64,000 nucleotides of DNA from Paraphoma chrysanthemicola (lineage: Eukaryota; Ascomycota; Dothideomycetes; Pleosporales; Phaeosphaeriaceae): contig JAGMWG010000006.1 of NCBI GenBank assembly GCA_020744225.1, forward strand, positions 1,178,001 to 1,242,000, read 5' to 3'. The notes under the pieces were generated by a model. That model saw only the letters and a program-made list of their open reading frames with translations, was not told the origin of the DNA and did no database searches. The number at the start of each line of letters is the position of its first letter. Position 1 is the first letter of the stretch. Below, piece by piece: positions 33,379-44,127 of the stretch. A program made the position numbers and the translations under genes.

Positions 33379-33914
33379 GGCGGTGATCGTCGGTGCTCGA
33401 TCGTGCGTTCGTGGGCGCGAGGGGGTGGCCGGTATGCGTCAGGCAGGTGCTCCCCGCCTTTGTCGCACTTCTGAAATTTGGCGCTCGTGTGTGCCAGTGC
33501 CAAGGCTCTCTTATCGATAAGGCGCGACAGGGGTCGTTGTGATCACCGATGAGGGGCAACAAACCATGTCTCCAACCGCTCATCGACAGACACTGCTCGA
33601 CTAAATCGCCAGCATCAGCCTTGGCCGCGCCTTCGCGCCTGCGCAGGGAGAAACTATGGCGAGCCTGTGCCGCGTGTGCGGAGACAGGGCCTTAGGCGAG
33701 GCGGCCTTAGCGCATAAACACCCGTGAGATTGCTTCATGGACTGCTCTCCTGTGCCCGCAGCCCTGCGCTATCCAAGCCCTTAAAGCCTCTGGCTTTCCA
33801 CGGGACTTATGGAGATGCCACAGCAGCCCGTGTCTGTCATACATCACCGGCAGACGCCACTTACACTCATTTGCCTTTTGCTTTCCCACTGCCCAACGCT
33901 CGTTCGCCCCCACC
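33379..33914. other. Divergent intergenic region
   Basis: Shared promoter space of the eIF3L gene (minus) and the EthD-domain gene (plus). No supported coding frame. Confidence 0.5.
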
Positions 33915-34403
33915 ATGTATTCTGTCGTCCTGTTCATCACGCGCGCGGCCAACCTCTCGCTTGAAGAGTTCCAAGACCACTACGAGCACAAGCATCTCCC
34001 GCTTGTATACTCGTACACCAAAGACGTCTGGCCCACCACCTTCCACCGTCGCTACTTTGCACGCATCAGCCGCAAGGGCTTTGGCGGACCCGCCAACCCG
34101 GACCGCCCTCTGCTCACTCTGCGTGGCGACTTGGGAAAGATGGACTGCGACTGCATTGCCGAGATGACGTTTCCAAGCGAGAAGGATTTCCAAAAGTTCT
34201 ACAAGCGCATATACGAGAAAGAGGTTGCTGCTGTCCTGGCCAAAGACGAAGTCAAGTTTCTGGAAGAGGGCCTGACAAGAGTAGTCGTTGTGGGCGAGAC
34301 CTGGAGCACCGGACCTGATGGCGTGTCCGTCTGTGAAAAGAACGACGTCTCTAGGAGCGACATTTCTGACAGTGACGGAGGCGGCAGTGAGAGAAGTAGC
34401 TAG
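33915..34403 (+). CDS. EthD-domain protein
   Basis: An intronless 162-residue protein. The start MYSVVLFITRAANLSLEEFQ followed by DHYEHKHLPL is the hallmark of the EthD fold (dimeric alpha+beta barrel, first described in ethyl tert-butyl ether degradation and found in some polyketide cyclization and decarboxylation enzymes). FYKRIYEKEVAAVLAKDE and VVVVGETWS complete the ferredoxin-like core at about residue 130. The last 30 residues are Ser/Asp-rich and outside the domain. No secondary-metabolism genes lie near, so no pathway is assigned. The ATG follows a CACC context. Confidence 0.75.
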   Translation: MYSVVLFITRAANLSLEEFQDHYEHKHLPLVYSYTKDVWPTTFHRRYFARISRKGFGGPANPDRPLLTLRGDLGKMDCDCIAEMTFPSEKDFQKFYKRIYEKEVAAVLAKDEVKFLEEGLTRVVVVGETWSTGPDGVSVCEKNDVSRSDISDSDGGGSERSS

Positions 34404-34817
34404 TCCTACGGTGAAGAGGCGGGTGCTATTCAATACTGTGGCGAATGCAAGTGCGGCGGTTTCACAAAAACGATCTCGTCGTGCCAGTGGACGGATTTCA
34501 AGAGAATTACAGCGCTGGTGTAATATGGGATTTTATTTATTTGCGTGTTGGTGATTGGAGCATGAAGACTGACGTTGGGCGTTCTCTGGTTAAAGTTGTG
34601 GCGCACTGGGTATACCTGGTAAACTTTGTTTCCGATAGTGTGGCGTTGAAGTTCTGGATACATCCAAGTTACTGGGATTGGCAAGTTTAATGCATTATCT
34701 TGCAACTTCCGTCTGGGCCATCTGCACTTGCGCGTTATTCGTGTCGACCTGTATACTATTTCGGTTACTGTTCATCAAGGACTTCGATCTCGATCGATCT
34801 CTTCGTGCACCCGGACT
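34404..34817. other. Intergenic between convergent genes
   Basis: 3' regions of the EthD gene and the nitrilase-family gene. Nothing else seen. Confidence 0.5.
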
Positions 34818-36064
34818 TCACAATCTCCCTTTCGTCCTCGAGTGCCGATAGTCGTAGTGCCATCCCTCGCTTGCAATGTCGCTTCTGACCTTGTAGTTTT
34901 CCTCCGCGTCTTCCAGGATCTGCATATCGATGTCAACCACTGCCATGCCCTCTGCACATCCACCTAATTTGCTGAGTGCCCCCACAAATGGCACCGTAAC
35001 TTGCGACAGGCCCGCGTAACCACGACCCGGCGGGCCGCCTGCATTGGCGAAAACGATGGCTAGCCAGATTAGCACCAAACAGAAACAAGGGTATCACAAG
35101 GCTGATACACACCACACGTGTTCTCAAATGCCCTTGCCGTGAGCATGCTGTCTAAGAATAGCGCTTCAGCCGAAGGGTTCAGCTTCAGCCCCGCCTCGTT
35201 GCAGTCGTTGAGCGTCCAGAACGTGGGTATGATGCTACTGCATGTGAGCGCCACCATCACAAAAACCACACATGCGAACGCACATAATCTTGGCCCCATT
35301 TGCAATCAGTTCGCGAAACGCTTCGGGGAACGCCAGATCCCAGCATATCAGCATCCCCACTTTCCCAATCGGTGTATCAAACACCTCGTGCGCATCCCGG
35401 CTCGATCCAGTCAAGTGGTCGCGCTCAGGGCCCCTACACATCACATCACTTACATTAGCTTGTGTACCTGCATGAATGCGAATGCGCAAGATAGAGTTCG
35501 GGACAGGATGCGCGTGATGGCGTTTCAGACGGAGAAGCTCGGAGGTAGCCATGGGGTGCATGAAGGTGTACGTACCATAGGTTCTTCTTGATGTATTTCC
35601 CTGCAATGTTGCCTTCGTGGTCGATGAAGTAGCAGACGTTGAGAAGCTTGTCTTCCTCCTTTGTGGCGTCGCGGTGGGATTCGACGATCGTGCCTGGAAC
35701 GATGCCTGGTGGGGGTCAGTAACATGATTTGTCTCACCATCGAACGGATGTCTTGAAGGTATGGGTACGAACATATTCCACACTCCTTTGCAAGGTCACG
35801 ATACTTCTGCAGATACGTCTCCCATTGATCGCACAAGCCTATAAAGCCCGGGTCTTTGGGTAGCCAATTGGTCAAGTGATACTCGGGTAGGACAGCAAGC
35901 TCAGCACCCTGAGCGGCTGCTGATCTGATGAAGTTTGCAGTCTTCTTGAAGTTGTGCTCGAGTTGCATTGGCTACCGAGGTTAGCGTGTAGGACCTTGAG
36001 TGGCAATGCGTGACGTCACCTTCGGATAAAGCTGAATGACAGCGACCTTGACAATGGGCGCCAT
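34818..36064 (-). CDS. Carbon-nitrogen hydrolase (nitrilase superfamily)
   Basis: Exons 36064-36020, 35971-35773, 35705-35576, 35433-35284, 35234-35113 and 35059-34818 encode 295 residues. The catalytic triad is visible: Glu in ELAVLPEYHL, Lys in GKYIKKNLW and Cys in GMLICWDLAFPE. IVPGTIVE and IIPTFW are further family blocks, and the second Glu equivalent lies before YIKKN. The start MAPIVKVAVIQLYPK is typical of the fold. Five introns (48, 67, 142, 49, 53 nt) were placed by restoring these motifs; intron 2 uses a GTTCGT donor. The acceptor at 35235 is a tandem CAGTAG, and the TAG choice gives KIIIIPTFW. It hydrolyses an amide or nitrile; the substrate is not evident. Confidence 0.85.
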
Positions 36065-36378
36065 GACTTCAAGTGTGTTTAGTTAAAAGCAAGAAGGGAG
36101 GTTGTGTCAGAAGATCGGGTGGTGTTAGTCTCACGATTAGGGCTGGCAAAGGTGGAGATTCCGAGATGGAGCTAATGCTTGCTGTATCCTGATTCGCTAG
36201 GTATGAAGATAGTGCCATTGCGAGCATTTCTATAAGACTCTGTAAAGTTCGAAGTAAAGTTCGAAAAGAAATAATATATGATGTGCATTTGCAATCTGCT
36301 CCTTTGGCTCCAATTCACGTGCTGGCATAATAAGGTTTCCAGCAGGATTCGGCTATCCAACCTTGTAAACACTATAAT
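36065..36378. other. Intergenic, no gene seen
   Basis: AT-rich spacer between the nitrilase-family gene start and the end of the next Zn2Cys6 gene. Confidence 0.5.
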
Positions 36379-38324
36379 TTATTGCGCTTTGCCGCTCAAA
36401 AGCTGTTGAGCGAGGTAAACAGACTTGGAAGCTTGTGGAAGCTGATTCAGTGAATCGATTAATATGGTCTTGGAATGAGAGCGCGTGCCATGCCCTTCGT
36501 CTGCTATACCGGCTTTTCGAGACAAGCTCTTGTTTAAAAGCAGCACCAAATCGACCACATACTGAGGATATGGATCAATAGCAACGAGGGTTGGGCTGCT
36601 TAATAGAGCGAACTCATTTCGTGTCTCTTGATTCGCTGCCATCTCCTGGCTCACCGAAGACTGGTGTATCGTATAGCTAGTCTCCAAACCAAATTTGAGC
36701 ACTTGGAAAGACTCATGTTCGGCTTCTTGTTTTACTTTTGAGATTTGGCTCAACAAATCTTGTCGAGCCGACGTTTCAAGTGTATCGACCAGAATGAGGA
36801 CGCCCAAGCAATATTGCAAATTAACGCTATACCAGCTCAGCCGTATTGCCTGATCCAGTCCGGAAAGATGACCCCTGCATCTGCCGAGGAGCGGATGTAT
36901 GACCGAAGTAAAAGTGTCGATCGTCTCCAGAAGTGCTGTCCAAGCCACTAGAATATAGTCATCGTCGACACCTTCACGCAAACCTTCTTTGAGCGAAGTA
37001 ATGTGCTGCCACATATATGTTTTGCAGATGCATGCTCCAGCGATGATCTCCGATGCCAATTCATCAGTGATCTTTTCGTCATTGCGATGCCAACTCTGAG
37101 CGCTCGGTGTGAATAAGCCTGTAAGAAAGGCTTTGACCAGTCGCCATGTCTGTTCTGAGCATGCGCCCTTCAGCCCAGAAGTCAGTGACGTTCGCAAGCC
37201 CAACGTTAGTGACCCTGCAGTGTCCCACATCATCGCCGCCCAATGGGCCCTGTTTTCAAGGTCTAGAAGCGATGAAGTAGTGGACCGTTTTATGTGTGTG
37301 TTTATGACGTTGGCCTGGTTCTGGTAGCTTTCACGTCTCTCTCGGAGACGCTGTAACTGGTGGAAGGCATTTTGCATGCACACCGGCCCACATATACCAT
37401 CCAACTCTTCTTCTTCAGTGATATCGATGGGAAGTGGCGTTTGCGCAAACAAATACAAGGCCAGGATAGATCGATACGATCGATGATTGAGAGCTTTGAG
37501 CATGTTCCTCCTCGCAGCACGCCAATTGGTCCGGATGAAGTCCCGCAACTCAGAATCAGATAGATGAGGCCCTGATGACAGGTGAAGCCAGTGTGATACG
37601 TAAGCAAGCGTTGCGCTTCGTAGACATCCCTCGATAGTATCCTCACTATGCTGACACCTCTCCAGTCCGGTAGGTGCATGGGCTAGGATCTGGTGGCCAG
37701 AACAAATACCCATACCTGCGTCTAGCTCACCGAAAAGCTGGAAGACGGATCTGTATGTGTCGCATGCTGCATCACTTCTATCACGTGTTAGGATTTGACT
37801 GGAACCACTAGTTCATCGTGAACCCACACAAAAGGGCAGCCATATCTGCCAAGCGATATACCGAACACCTTATCGAAGCTTTGATTCAAGAAGTTGGTGC
37901 TCCATTGCCTCATGTCAACGTCGGTGATGGTTGTTCCCAGGTTCGTCGTATCAGCTTGCGCTGCTTTTATTGGATCCAATGTGCTTTGGTCGCCCCGATC
38001 ATTATGAGCCGCTGGCTCATAAGGAATAATGCTAAGTTTCCTGGCGTCAGAGGTATGCGCCGGACGAGCAGACTTGGTCATCCACTACTGCTTATCAATC
38101 ATTGTGCTAAGCCATTCAGTGCAATGAGGCCTGTACCTGCTACCTGCGGGCGCATTACATTGACATACCTCGAATGTGCACACTCGCTTCCGCTTCAGAC
38201 ATCTCGAGCATGACTCGCGCCATGTCGACGGGGTAGACTGGCGTCCCTTTTTCGAGGCATCGCATGCAACTCGTGAGCAACGGCATGCATCGCAACTGGA
38301 GAATTGAGATCGTTTTTGTGGCAT
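36379..38324 (-). CDS. Zn2Cys6 transcription factor with extended zinc loop
   Basis: Exons 38324-38169, 38084-37862 and 37766-36379 encode 588 residues. The zinc cluster reads CDACRCSRVACDA, then after an unusually long loop CSRCLKRKRVCTFE; about 17 residues separate the third and fourth cysteines. Intron 1 ends in CAGTAG: using TAG continues the frame, while CAG would put TAG in frame at once. Intron 2 (95 nt, CCTAAC branch) joins NQSFDKVF to CDTYRSVFQLFGEL. The long C-terminal exon is an alpha-helical fungal regulator region (GHQILAHAPTG, WLHLSSGPHL, SLTLGLRTSL) without further motifs. Intron 2 is the less certain join. The NmrA-like gene lies just upstream on the same strand and is a possible target. 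Confidence 0.7.
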
Positions 38325-38522
38325 GTTTCACCTTGAGTTGGAGAGTGAGCCGGACTGGCCATTCGACATGGATATTTAACATAACTTTTAGCGTCCCGAC
38401 CTAGCATGCATTGGTAATCAAAAAGTGCAGGTACTCAGCGGGCAAGCATTACACATTCAAATATACGGAAAGAGGCGTGTAATGATATACACGTACAAAA
38501 CCGGTCCACCAGATGGTCTTGT

Positions 38523-39422
38523 CTACATGCACCCCTCAACTACCTTCCTAACCTCATCCGTACTCAGTACCTTCACCCCAAGTATCCCGTTATCCAGCTT
38601 CCCTTCAAAATTACAACCACATTTCTCATCAAACATGCCAACTACAGAAAATCCCAACATAGCAGCATCCACATCCCCCTTCTCCAACTCTACAAAACTT
38701 TCCTGCTTGACCGTCTCCGTACTCTTCACTTCCACATCCCATGCCTTCCCATCCTTATCTTTCACATACTGTATAAGCTGATTCTGCGTCACACATGCAG
38801 AATGCACATACACGACCCTATCCGCCGTCGCGCTCAGGTTGCTCACCACACCCACCACAGCCTTCGCTATATCCGTCAACGTCGTAGCGCTAAACGGTAC
38901 GTCGCCGCCATTATACAACGTCGCAGTATGTTTCTTAGCATCAACGATGAAGCCCATTTCGATCCCCCAGTCCAGAAACAATCCATTTGCGATGGCGGTC
39001 CACGTAAAGTCCTTATGCAGCCGCGACTGCTCGCGCAAATACGTCTGCGTACTGACTTTCATTGCACACACGGGAAGTTGCATTGCAAGAGGGTTCTGCG
39101 AATCCATGCCGAATTCTGCGGGAATGAAGCGACGCACTCCAGCAGCAATACATGCGTCTATGAGTGGGTTTTGAGATCCCATTGCTGAGGTGGCGACACA
39201 GGATACAACGACTTCGACCCCTTCGAGCGCTTCGCGGAGAGAGTGAGCAGATGCAAAGTCCACGGACTTGACGGTAAGGTTTGTATGAGCAGTGATTTTG
39301 GAGCTGTTTCCGCCGATGCGGGAGAGGACGGTGACAGTGTAACCTGCGGTGAGGAGGGCGGAGAGAATAGGCACGCCGAGATTGCCTGTGGCACCGGCAA
39401 GGCCGATTGTAGGAAGAGACAT
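38523..39422 (-). CDS. NmrA-like / isoflavone reductase-family NAD(P)-binding protein
   Basis: An intronless 299-residue protein starting MSLPTIGLAGATGNLGVPIL, whose GxTGxLG loop binds NAD(P). Further family blocks are RFIPAEFGMD (residues about 105-115), LREQSRLHKDFTWTAIANGLFLDW, and GGDVPFSATTLTDIAKAVV. This fits the PCBER/isoflavone reductase-like branch of atypical SDRs, many of which lack the catalytic Tyr and act as redox sensors or small reductases. An in-frame ATG at 39701 would add 93 residues, but the canonical Rossmann start argues for 39422. The extension begins inside a CGG/CCG palindrome, so it is probably 5' leader. It lies upstream of and parallel to the Zn2Cys6 gene. Confidence 0.85.
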   Translation of the reverse strand: MSLPTIGLAGATGNLGVPILSALLTAGYTVTVLSRIGGNSSKITAHTNLTVKSVDFASAHSLREALEGVEVVVSCVATSAMGSQNPLIDACIAAGVRRFIPAEFGMDSQNPLAMQLPVCAMKVSTQTYLREQSRLHKDFTWTAIANGLFLDWGIEMGFIVDAKKHTATLYNGGDVPFSATTLTDIAKAVVGVVSNLSATADRVVYVHSACVTQNQLIQYVKDKDGKAWDVEVKSTETVKQESFVELEKGDVDAAMLGFSVVGMFDEKCGCNFEGKLDNGILGVKVLSTDEVRKVVEGCM

Positions 39423-40155
39423 TGTCGCAGTTATCTGGGAAGTATCTGAAACTGTTGCGAAGTAGGTTGTACAACTTGCAGTCAACGTGAGGATGTCTTT
39501 GACTGTAGAAACTCCGGAGGCAGGGAAGTTTGCAATTTGGATGAGAGACAGTAAAACTACTTGAGGCTCAGCAGATTGTTTATACGCATCAGAGAACCAG
39601 ATATATACCTCTTGGTCACAGGTAATGGAAATACACTTGTCCGCATTCAGAATGTCGGAGCCGATGGTCTGTTCCGTAATAGGAAATGTCGGTTCCGACA
39701 TCTCGTCTTGGGAGGCGGGCCTTGACGCAGAAGCAAGGATACTGTCTTAGTTCGACTAAATTATTTCAAATGTTACTGAACGGTACAAGTGACCGGAATA
39801 CCGATGTAAGAGCAGCTGAATTTAACGAACAGGAAGGCGGACATATGTGGCCATGTGCAGGCTCTAAAGAAAGTATCGATTCTGGGTATCTGAGTATGTA
39901 TGAAATCCCGCACTCCGCGTAACGCCAATGCAGCATAATAAATCTTCAGGCAAGGTGGTTGTAAGCTGCCCTCGGACGAAAGGCTACTCTTCTACCACTT
40001 TCCTGACCATATGACTTGAGCCACAATAGAATGGCGTGATAAGGCTGACCATGGAGAAAAGGAAAGGGATTTGGATCAGGCCCCTACCAAGTGGTACAAA
40101 GTAGTCCCTGTCAATGTCCGTGGCTATCTACATGAACAAGCCGGAGACCAGCAAG
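39423..40155. other. Intergenic region with palindromic element
   Basis: Upstream of the NmrA-like gene and downstream of the RRM gene. Contains the 16-bp palindrome at 39686-39701. A 78-codon plus-strand frame starts at the same palindrome and has no recognisable features. Confidence 0.5.
39686..39701. promoter_or_regulatory. Perfect palindrome ATGTCGGTTCCGACAT, candidate Zn2Cys6 operator
   Basis: Seven-base arms with a two-base spacer contain CGG-N2-CCG, the inverted-triplet layout bound by dimeric Zn2Cys6 proteins. It lies 264 bp upstream of the NmrA-like start, with a Zn2Cys6 gene next to that. Spacing of two is less common than 0, 6, 8 or 10. Confidence 0.4.
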
Positions 40156-41704
40156 CTAAGCCATTGCAGCATCCCGCCAGGTGCATTGATCAACACGCAC
40201 GCCCTCAGTGATGTACGAGTCTTCCTCTGATTCGGAGCCAAGGTCGGAGCCAGTGTCGAGAAGAGCATATACGTTCGTGATAGCCTTCGATTTGACCGGT
40301 GCTGGTGGCGCAGAGTAGTGACTCTTCGTAAGCTGTGGTAAAGGAGCGGCGCATTCGTCTGGATAGTACTCGACACGCGATCCCTTGTATGTTGTGCGGG
40401 ACATCATGCACGTTCTCCCAAACAGTGCATTATGGATCGAGTTGGTAGAGATGTACGCATCTCCATTTCGGAAGCTGATGTCGACGACAACCAGGTTGTG
40501 AATGTGATCTAGATGATCTCGAATTTGATCTGCAGTCAGCTTGCCAGCAATACCCCGGACAACGAGGTTGCGAGTCGCACCACTAGCGATCTTGTTCGAT
40601 ACATGGCTGGGTACGTGGAATTGACGATCAGCCCATCGAAACTCGAGCTACGGGAGGTCAGCTTCCTTTGCTGTGTGTTGCTAGGCTGATACATACTCGT
40701 TTCGTGTGTAAGTAGATGTCCTTGCGTTTCGTGTAAGCCAGAAATTCTGCGGCCCCCTCGACAAAGGAGACTGTAGCTGAACGATCGTTCCGCAGGAACA
40801 AATCTAGTAGACGCCCGCCCCGGATGATTCCAGCCAAGTCCTTGTGTGTCGTCTTCTCGTGAAGATTGGTGATAAGAATAGTGCGCTGATCGTGGATCGG
40901 AATCCGATGTGTAGTATCTGGGTCGTCATCGAGGGGGCTGTCTAGCGAGGAGTCGGGTTGGCTAAATGCCCGCGGGAAGCCAGCGATGCGGGCGGTGGGC
41001 ATCACACCGTGGCCAGCCGCAGTGTCGTCCGAGGCGGGAGACCTGTCATTGTGTCGTGGATATGTAGGAGTGATATTCGCACCGACGTAGGACGTATTGG
41101 CGTGGTAATCGTATTGCGAGGCATTGTCGGTCACGGCGCTGCTCTCACCCTCCAGCAGTGTCTCGAGAGTTTCATTAGTAAGGCCGCCTCGAAACAATGC
41201 GCTTTTGAGCAAGTCTAGATTTTGTTAACCTACTGATCCAATCATACCAAGAGACTGACATCTCTGAAAGTGCCATGACATACTATAATCTCGTTCTGCT
41301 TGCAGCTGCATATATTGTCAGTGAAGTACAAAGTCGGAAAATGATGTATACAATAGGCGTTAGATATTCGTGCTGCTGCGGTTGCTTTGCGCACGGTGCG
41401 ATCAGGCTGAGGTTCCATCTGAAGGTGCAGCTGAGAAGGAAGAACTTACCAAATACTCATGTTCTGCCTTGGATATGGTCACGTTGTTGAACAGGTTCGG
41501 GCGAAAGTCCACATCTTGGTGAGAAGTATGCTAGACTCAGTGGTCAGAACGATCAAAAAGATGCCAGCGACGGTGTACCAACAAATTCTGCCCTAAAAAT
41601 CTGTTAGCAAACATCTCAGCCCAGTGCATCTGATGCTCCACTTGGAGCACTTGCCTTCGTAACAGGGCTTCGAAATAGGATCGTCCTATGGTAACAGTAG
41701 CCAT
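40156..41704 (-). CDS. RNA-binding (RRM) protein with a 10-nt exon and a GC-AG intron
   Basis: Six exons, 41704-41655, 41592-41583, 41530-41450, 41305-41284, 41214-40697 and 40647-40156, encode 390 residues. The N-terminus assembled over four small exons (MATVTIGRSYFEALLRRAEF, then DVDFRPNLFNNVTISKAEHEYL, then LLKSALFRGGL) matches my memory of a conserved fungal RNA-binding family. Intron 1 (41654-41593) has donor AAG|GCAAGT, branch GCTAAC and acceptor TTTAG. Exon 2 is only 10 nt. Two RRM-like modules follow: RTILITNLHEKTTHKDLAGI with ATVSFVEGAAEFLAYTKR, and RNLVVRGIAGKLTADQIRDH with DAYISTNSIHNAL. It probably binds mRNA. Divergent from BCS1. Confidence 0.75.
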
Positions 41705-42120
41705 AGTGGGAGATGAGCATACGCTTGAGGCCGAGAGCGTCCAGCGAGATGCTTCAGGTATATGTAGCAGGACGAGTTGCAGGTGCAGCGTGGAGGTTTA
41801 TCTTTGGGAAGCGGCCCAAGCTTCTGCGTTAGCGCTCCGTGCCGCTGGGAAAGCGCTACCCCAGACCACAGCCCTGCAGCTCCCATTGCTTGGTAGGCGG
41901 ACACCAGCAACCGCTCGACAGGCTCGAGGAGCGCCATGATTCTAGTGTCGAAAGACGTGTATCAGAAGAGAATGCCATCCTGCCCTGCATGCACGTGGAC
42001 GCAGTGGCACCGATGCATACTTTCGCTGCGCACCACATGCCCACGTTGCTTGGCATTCCCGCGGTCCAGTAGCGTCCTTCGCGTCCGCCCTCGGAAAGCT
42101 CTGCGTGGGTGACGAGCTCT
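41705..42120. other. Divergent intergenic region
   Basis: Promoter space between the RRM gene (minus) and BCS1 (plus). No gene seen. Confidence 0.5.
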
Positions 42121-43621
42121 ATGGACAGCAACACAACGCCCGGTCAGGCGCTGGGGAAGCACTTCCCCGCCAGCACCGGTCAGAACACCGGGTCGCTCTT
42201 TTCGCAAATCTCCGACAACCCTTTCTTCACTGCTGTATGTTTGAACCCCGCAGCGATTCCTATACCACGGAATGCTCACCATGGCTTAGGGCTTTGGGCT
42301 TGCCGCGCTTGGTGTCGCAGCGCGTACCGGCCAAAAAGGGCTGCAACATGGCGCTGCGTTCGTGCGGCGACGCATGCTTGTCGACCTCGAGGTCACTCGC
42401 CATGACGAGGCCTATCCGTGGCTCCTCCAATGGATGACGACTTACCACAGGGCACAGCAGGCCGGCGTACGGCCCGCATTGCAGAGCGGCCTGCTCACAA
42501 AAGTGCTCAATCGCATCGACCCGCGCATGCACCACCTCCAAGTGCAGACTTTCCTTCCGCAAGACGGCCCCTCACATGCTGCGCACTTTTCGTTTGTGCC
42601 CGGACCGGGTCGACATTTCCTGCGCTACAGGAACGCCTTCATTCTTGTCGATCGGCAGCGCGAACGAAATACCATCAGTGTCAAAGATGGCGTGCCCTTC
42701 GAGACGATTAGCCTTACCACGTTGTACTCGCAGCGAAACGTATTCGAGGACATCTTCGCCGAGGCACACAAGCTCTACCAGCAATCACAAGAGGGAAAGA
42801 CGTTGATCTACAACTCGATGGGCACGATGTGGCAGCAGTTCGGAGAGCCACGGCGGAAGCGTCCTCTTGACTCTGTTGTCCTGGAGCGCGGCGTCAAAGA
42901 GAGGATCGTGGAGGACATGGAAGCATTCATCGAGTCGCGGACTTGGTATCTCGACAGAGGCATACCATACCGCAGAGGCTATCTGCTGTACGGCCCGCCA
43001 GGGACCGGCAAGAGCTCCTTCATACAAGCTGTTGCAGGCCACCTGGATTTCAACATCGCTATATTGAACGTCAGCGAGCGAGGGCTGACAGATGATCGGC
43101 TGAACCATCTGTTGACCAAGGTACCACGCAAGACGGTCGTCCTGCTTGAGGACGTAGATGTTGCATTCATGAACCGCAAGGAGCCCGGGGCTGATGGCTA
43201 CGCAAGCGCATCCGTGACATTCTCAGGCTTGCTTAACGCACTGGACGGCGTTGCCAGTGCCGAAGAGCGCATCATCTTCCTGACCACAAACCACGTAGAG
43301 CGGCTGGATGAGGCGCTGGTTCGGCCCGGCCGCGTGGACATGACAGTGCGTCTCGGTGAAGCGAGCGAGTACCAGATCGAGCAGTTGTGGGACCGCTTTT
43401 ACGCCGAATTCGACCCGCGTGGGGAAGCAAAGCAGAGGTTCATGGCGAAAGCCAAAGAGTTGGGTCTCGTTGACACAATGAGCACGGCAGCATTGCAGGG
43501 GCTGTTCCTGTATAACAAGGACAATGTAGAGGGTGCGATTGCTATGGTTGAAGGCCTGGTCGCTGGCCACAAAGGGCAGGATAGCCGCGTGGGTCTTCCT
43601 GGACACGTGGATCTCAAGTGA
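42121..43621 (+). CDS. BCS1: Mitochondrial AAA chaperone BCS1
   Basis: Exons 42121-42234 and 42290-43621 (55-nt intron) encode 481 residues. After a short N-terminus comes a single membrane segment (GFGLAALGVAARTGQ) and the BCS1-specific region (about residues 65-230: LQWMTTYHRAQQ, RTWYLDRGIPYRRGYLLYG). The AAA domain has Walker A GPPGTGKSS, Walker B VVLLEDVDVAF, sensor IIFLTTNH and arginine finger RPGR. This order, with the BCS1_N domain, identifies the inner-membrane translocase that inserts the Rieske iron-sulfur protein into complex III. Length fits (yeast Bcs1 is 456 residues). The join FFTA to GFGL is phase 0. Confidence 0.93.
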
Positions 43622-44127
43622 GCGGAAACGGCCAGGTGTGACGACATCGGACTATTACCATAGCTAGATCTGTACAACAGCTGTAAATTAGAAGCGCAGG
43701 AACTTCAAATGAAATATGTGAGTCAAGTCGACCTCCAGTCCCCCACAGCAATAATGAGTCCGGTCTCGGTGAACTGTCAAGGGTCTGTCTGGGCTCGGAC
43801 TGCGGAAGTACGCGTGATGATGCGCAGAGGGCGAGCCGAGCCAGCCGCACTTTGCCTAGCATTAGCGTCACCATTTTTACTGCTTAACCAGGTGGCCAGC
43901 TCACGGCCGGGATCTACTCCTTCGAGTGGGATCTTGTATCCACACGGCGTCCTGTCATTGGCTCTCTTCCGTTTTCTTTGACGTCTTCTCCGAGATTTTA
44001 TCTAATCAGATCATCGTCGCCTCCCGCGGCCAAATTTATCTGATCGTCTGATTGCGCGAGACCGCTTTGGTGAAGTCTACCGGCACGCTGCACACACACG
44101 CGCACACGTTGTCGCCAGTCCTTACAT
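43622..44127. other. Intergenic, no gene seen
   Basis: Between BCS1 and the OPT transporter, both plus strand. Holds 3' UTR and promoter; no supported frame. Confidence 0.5.
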
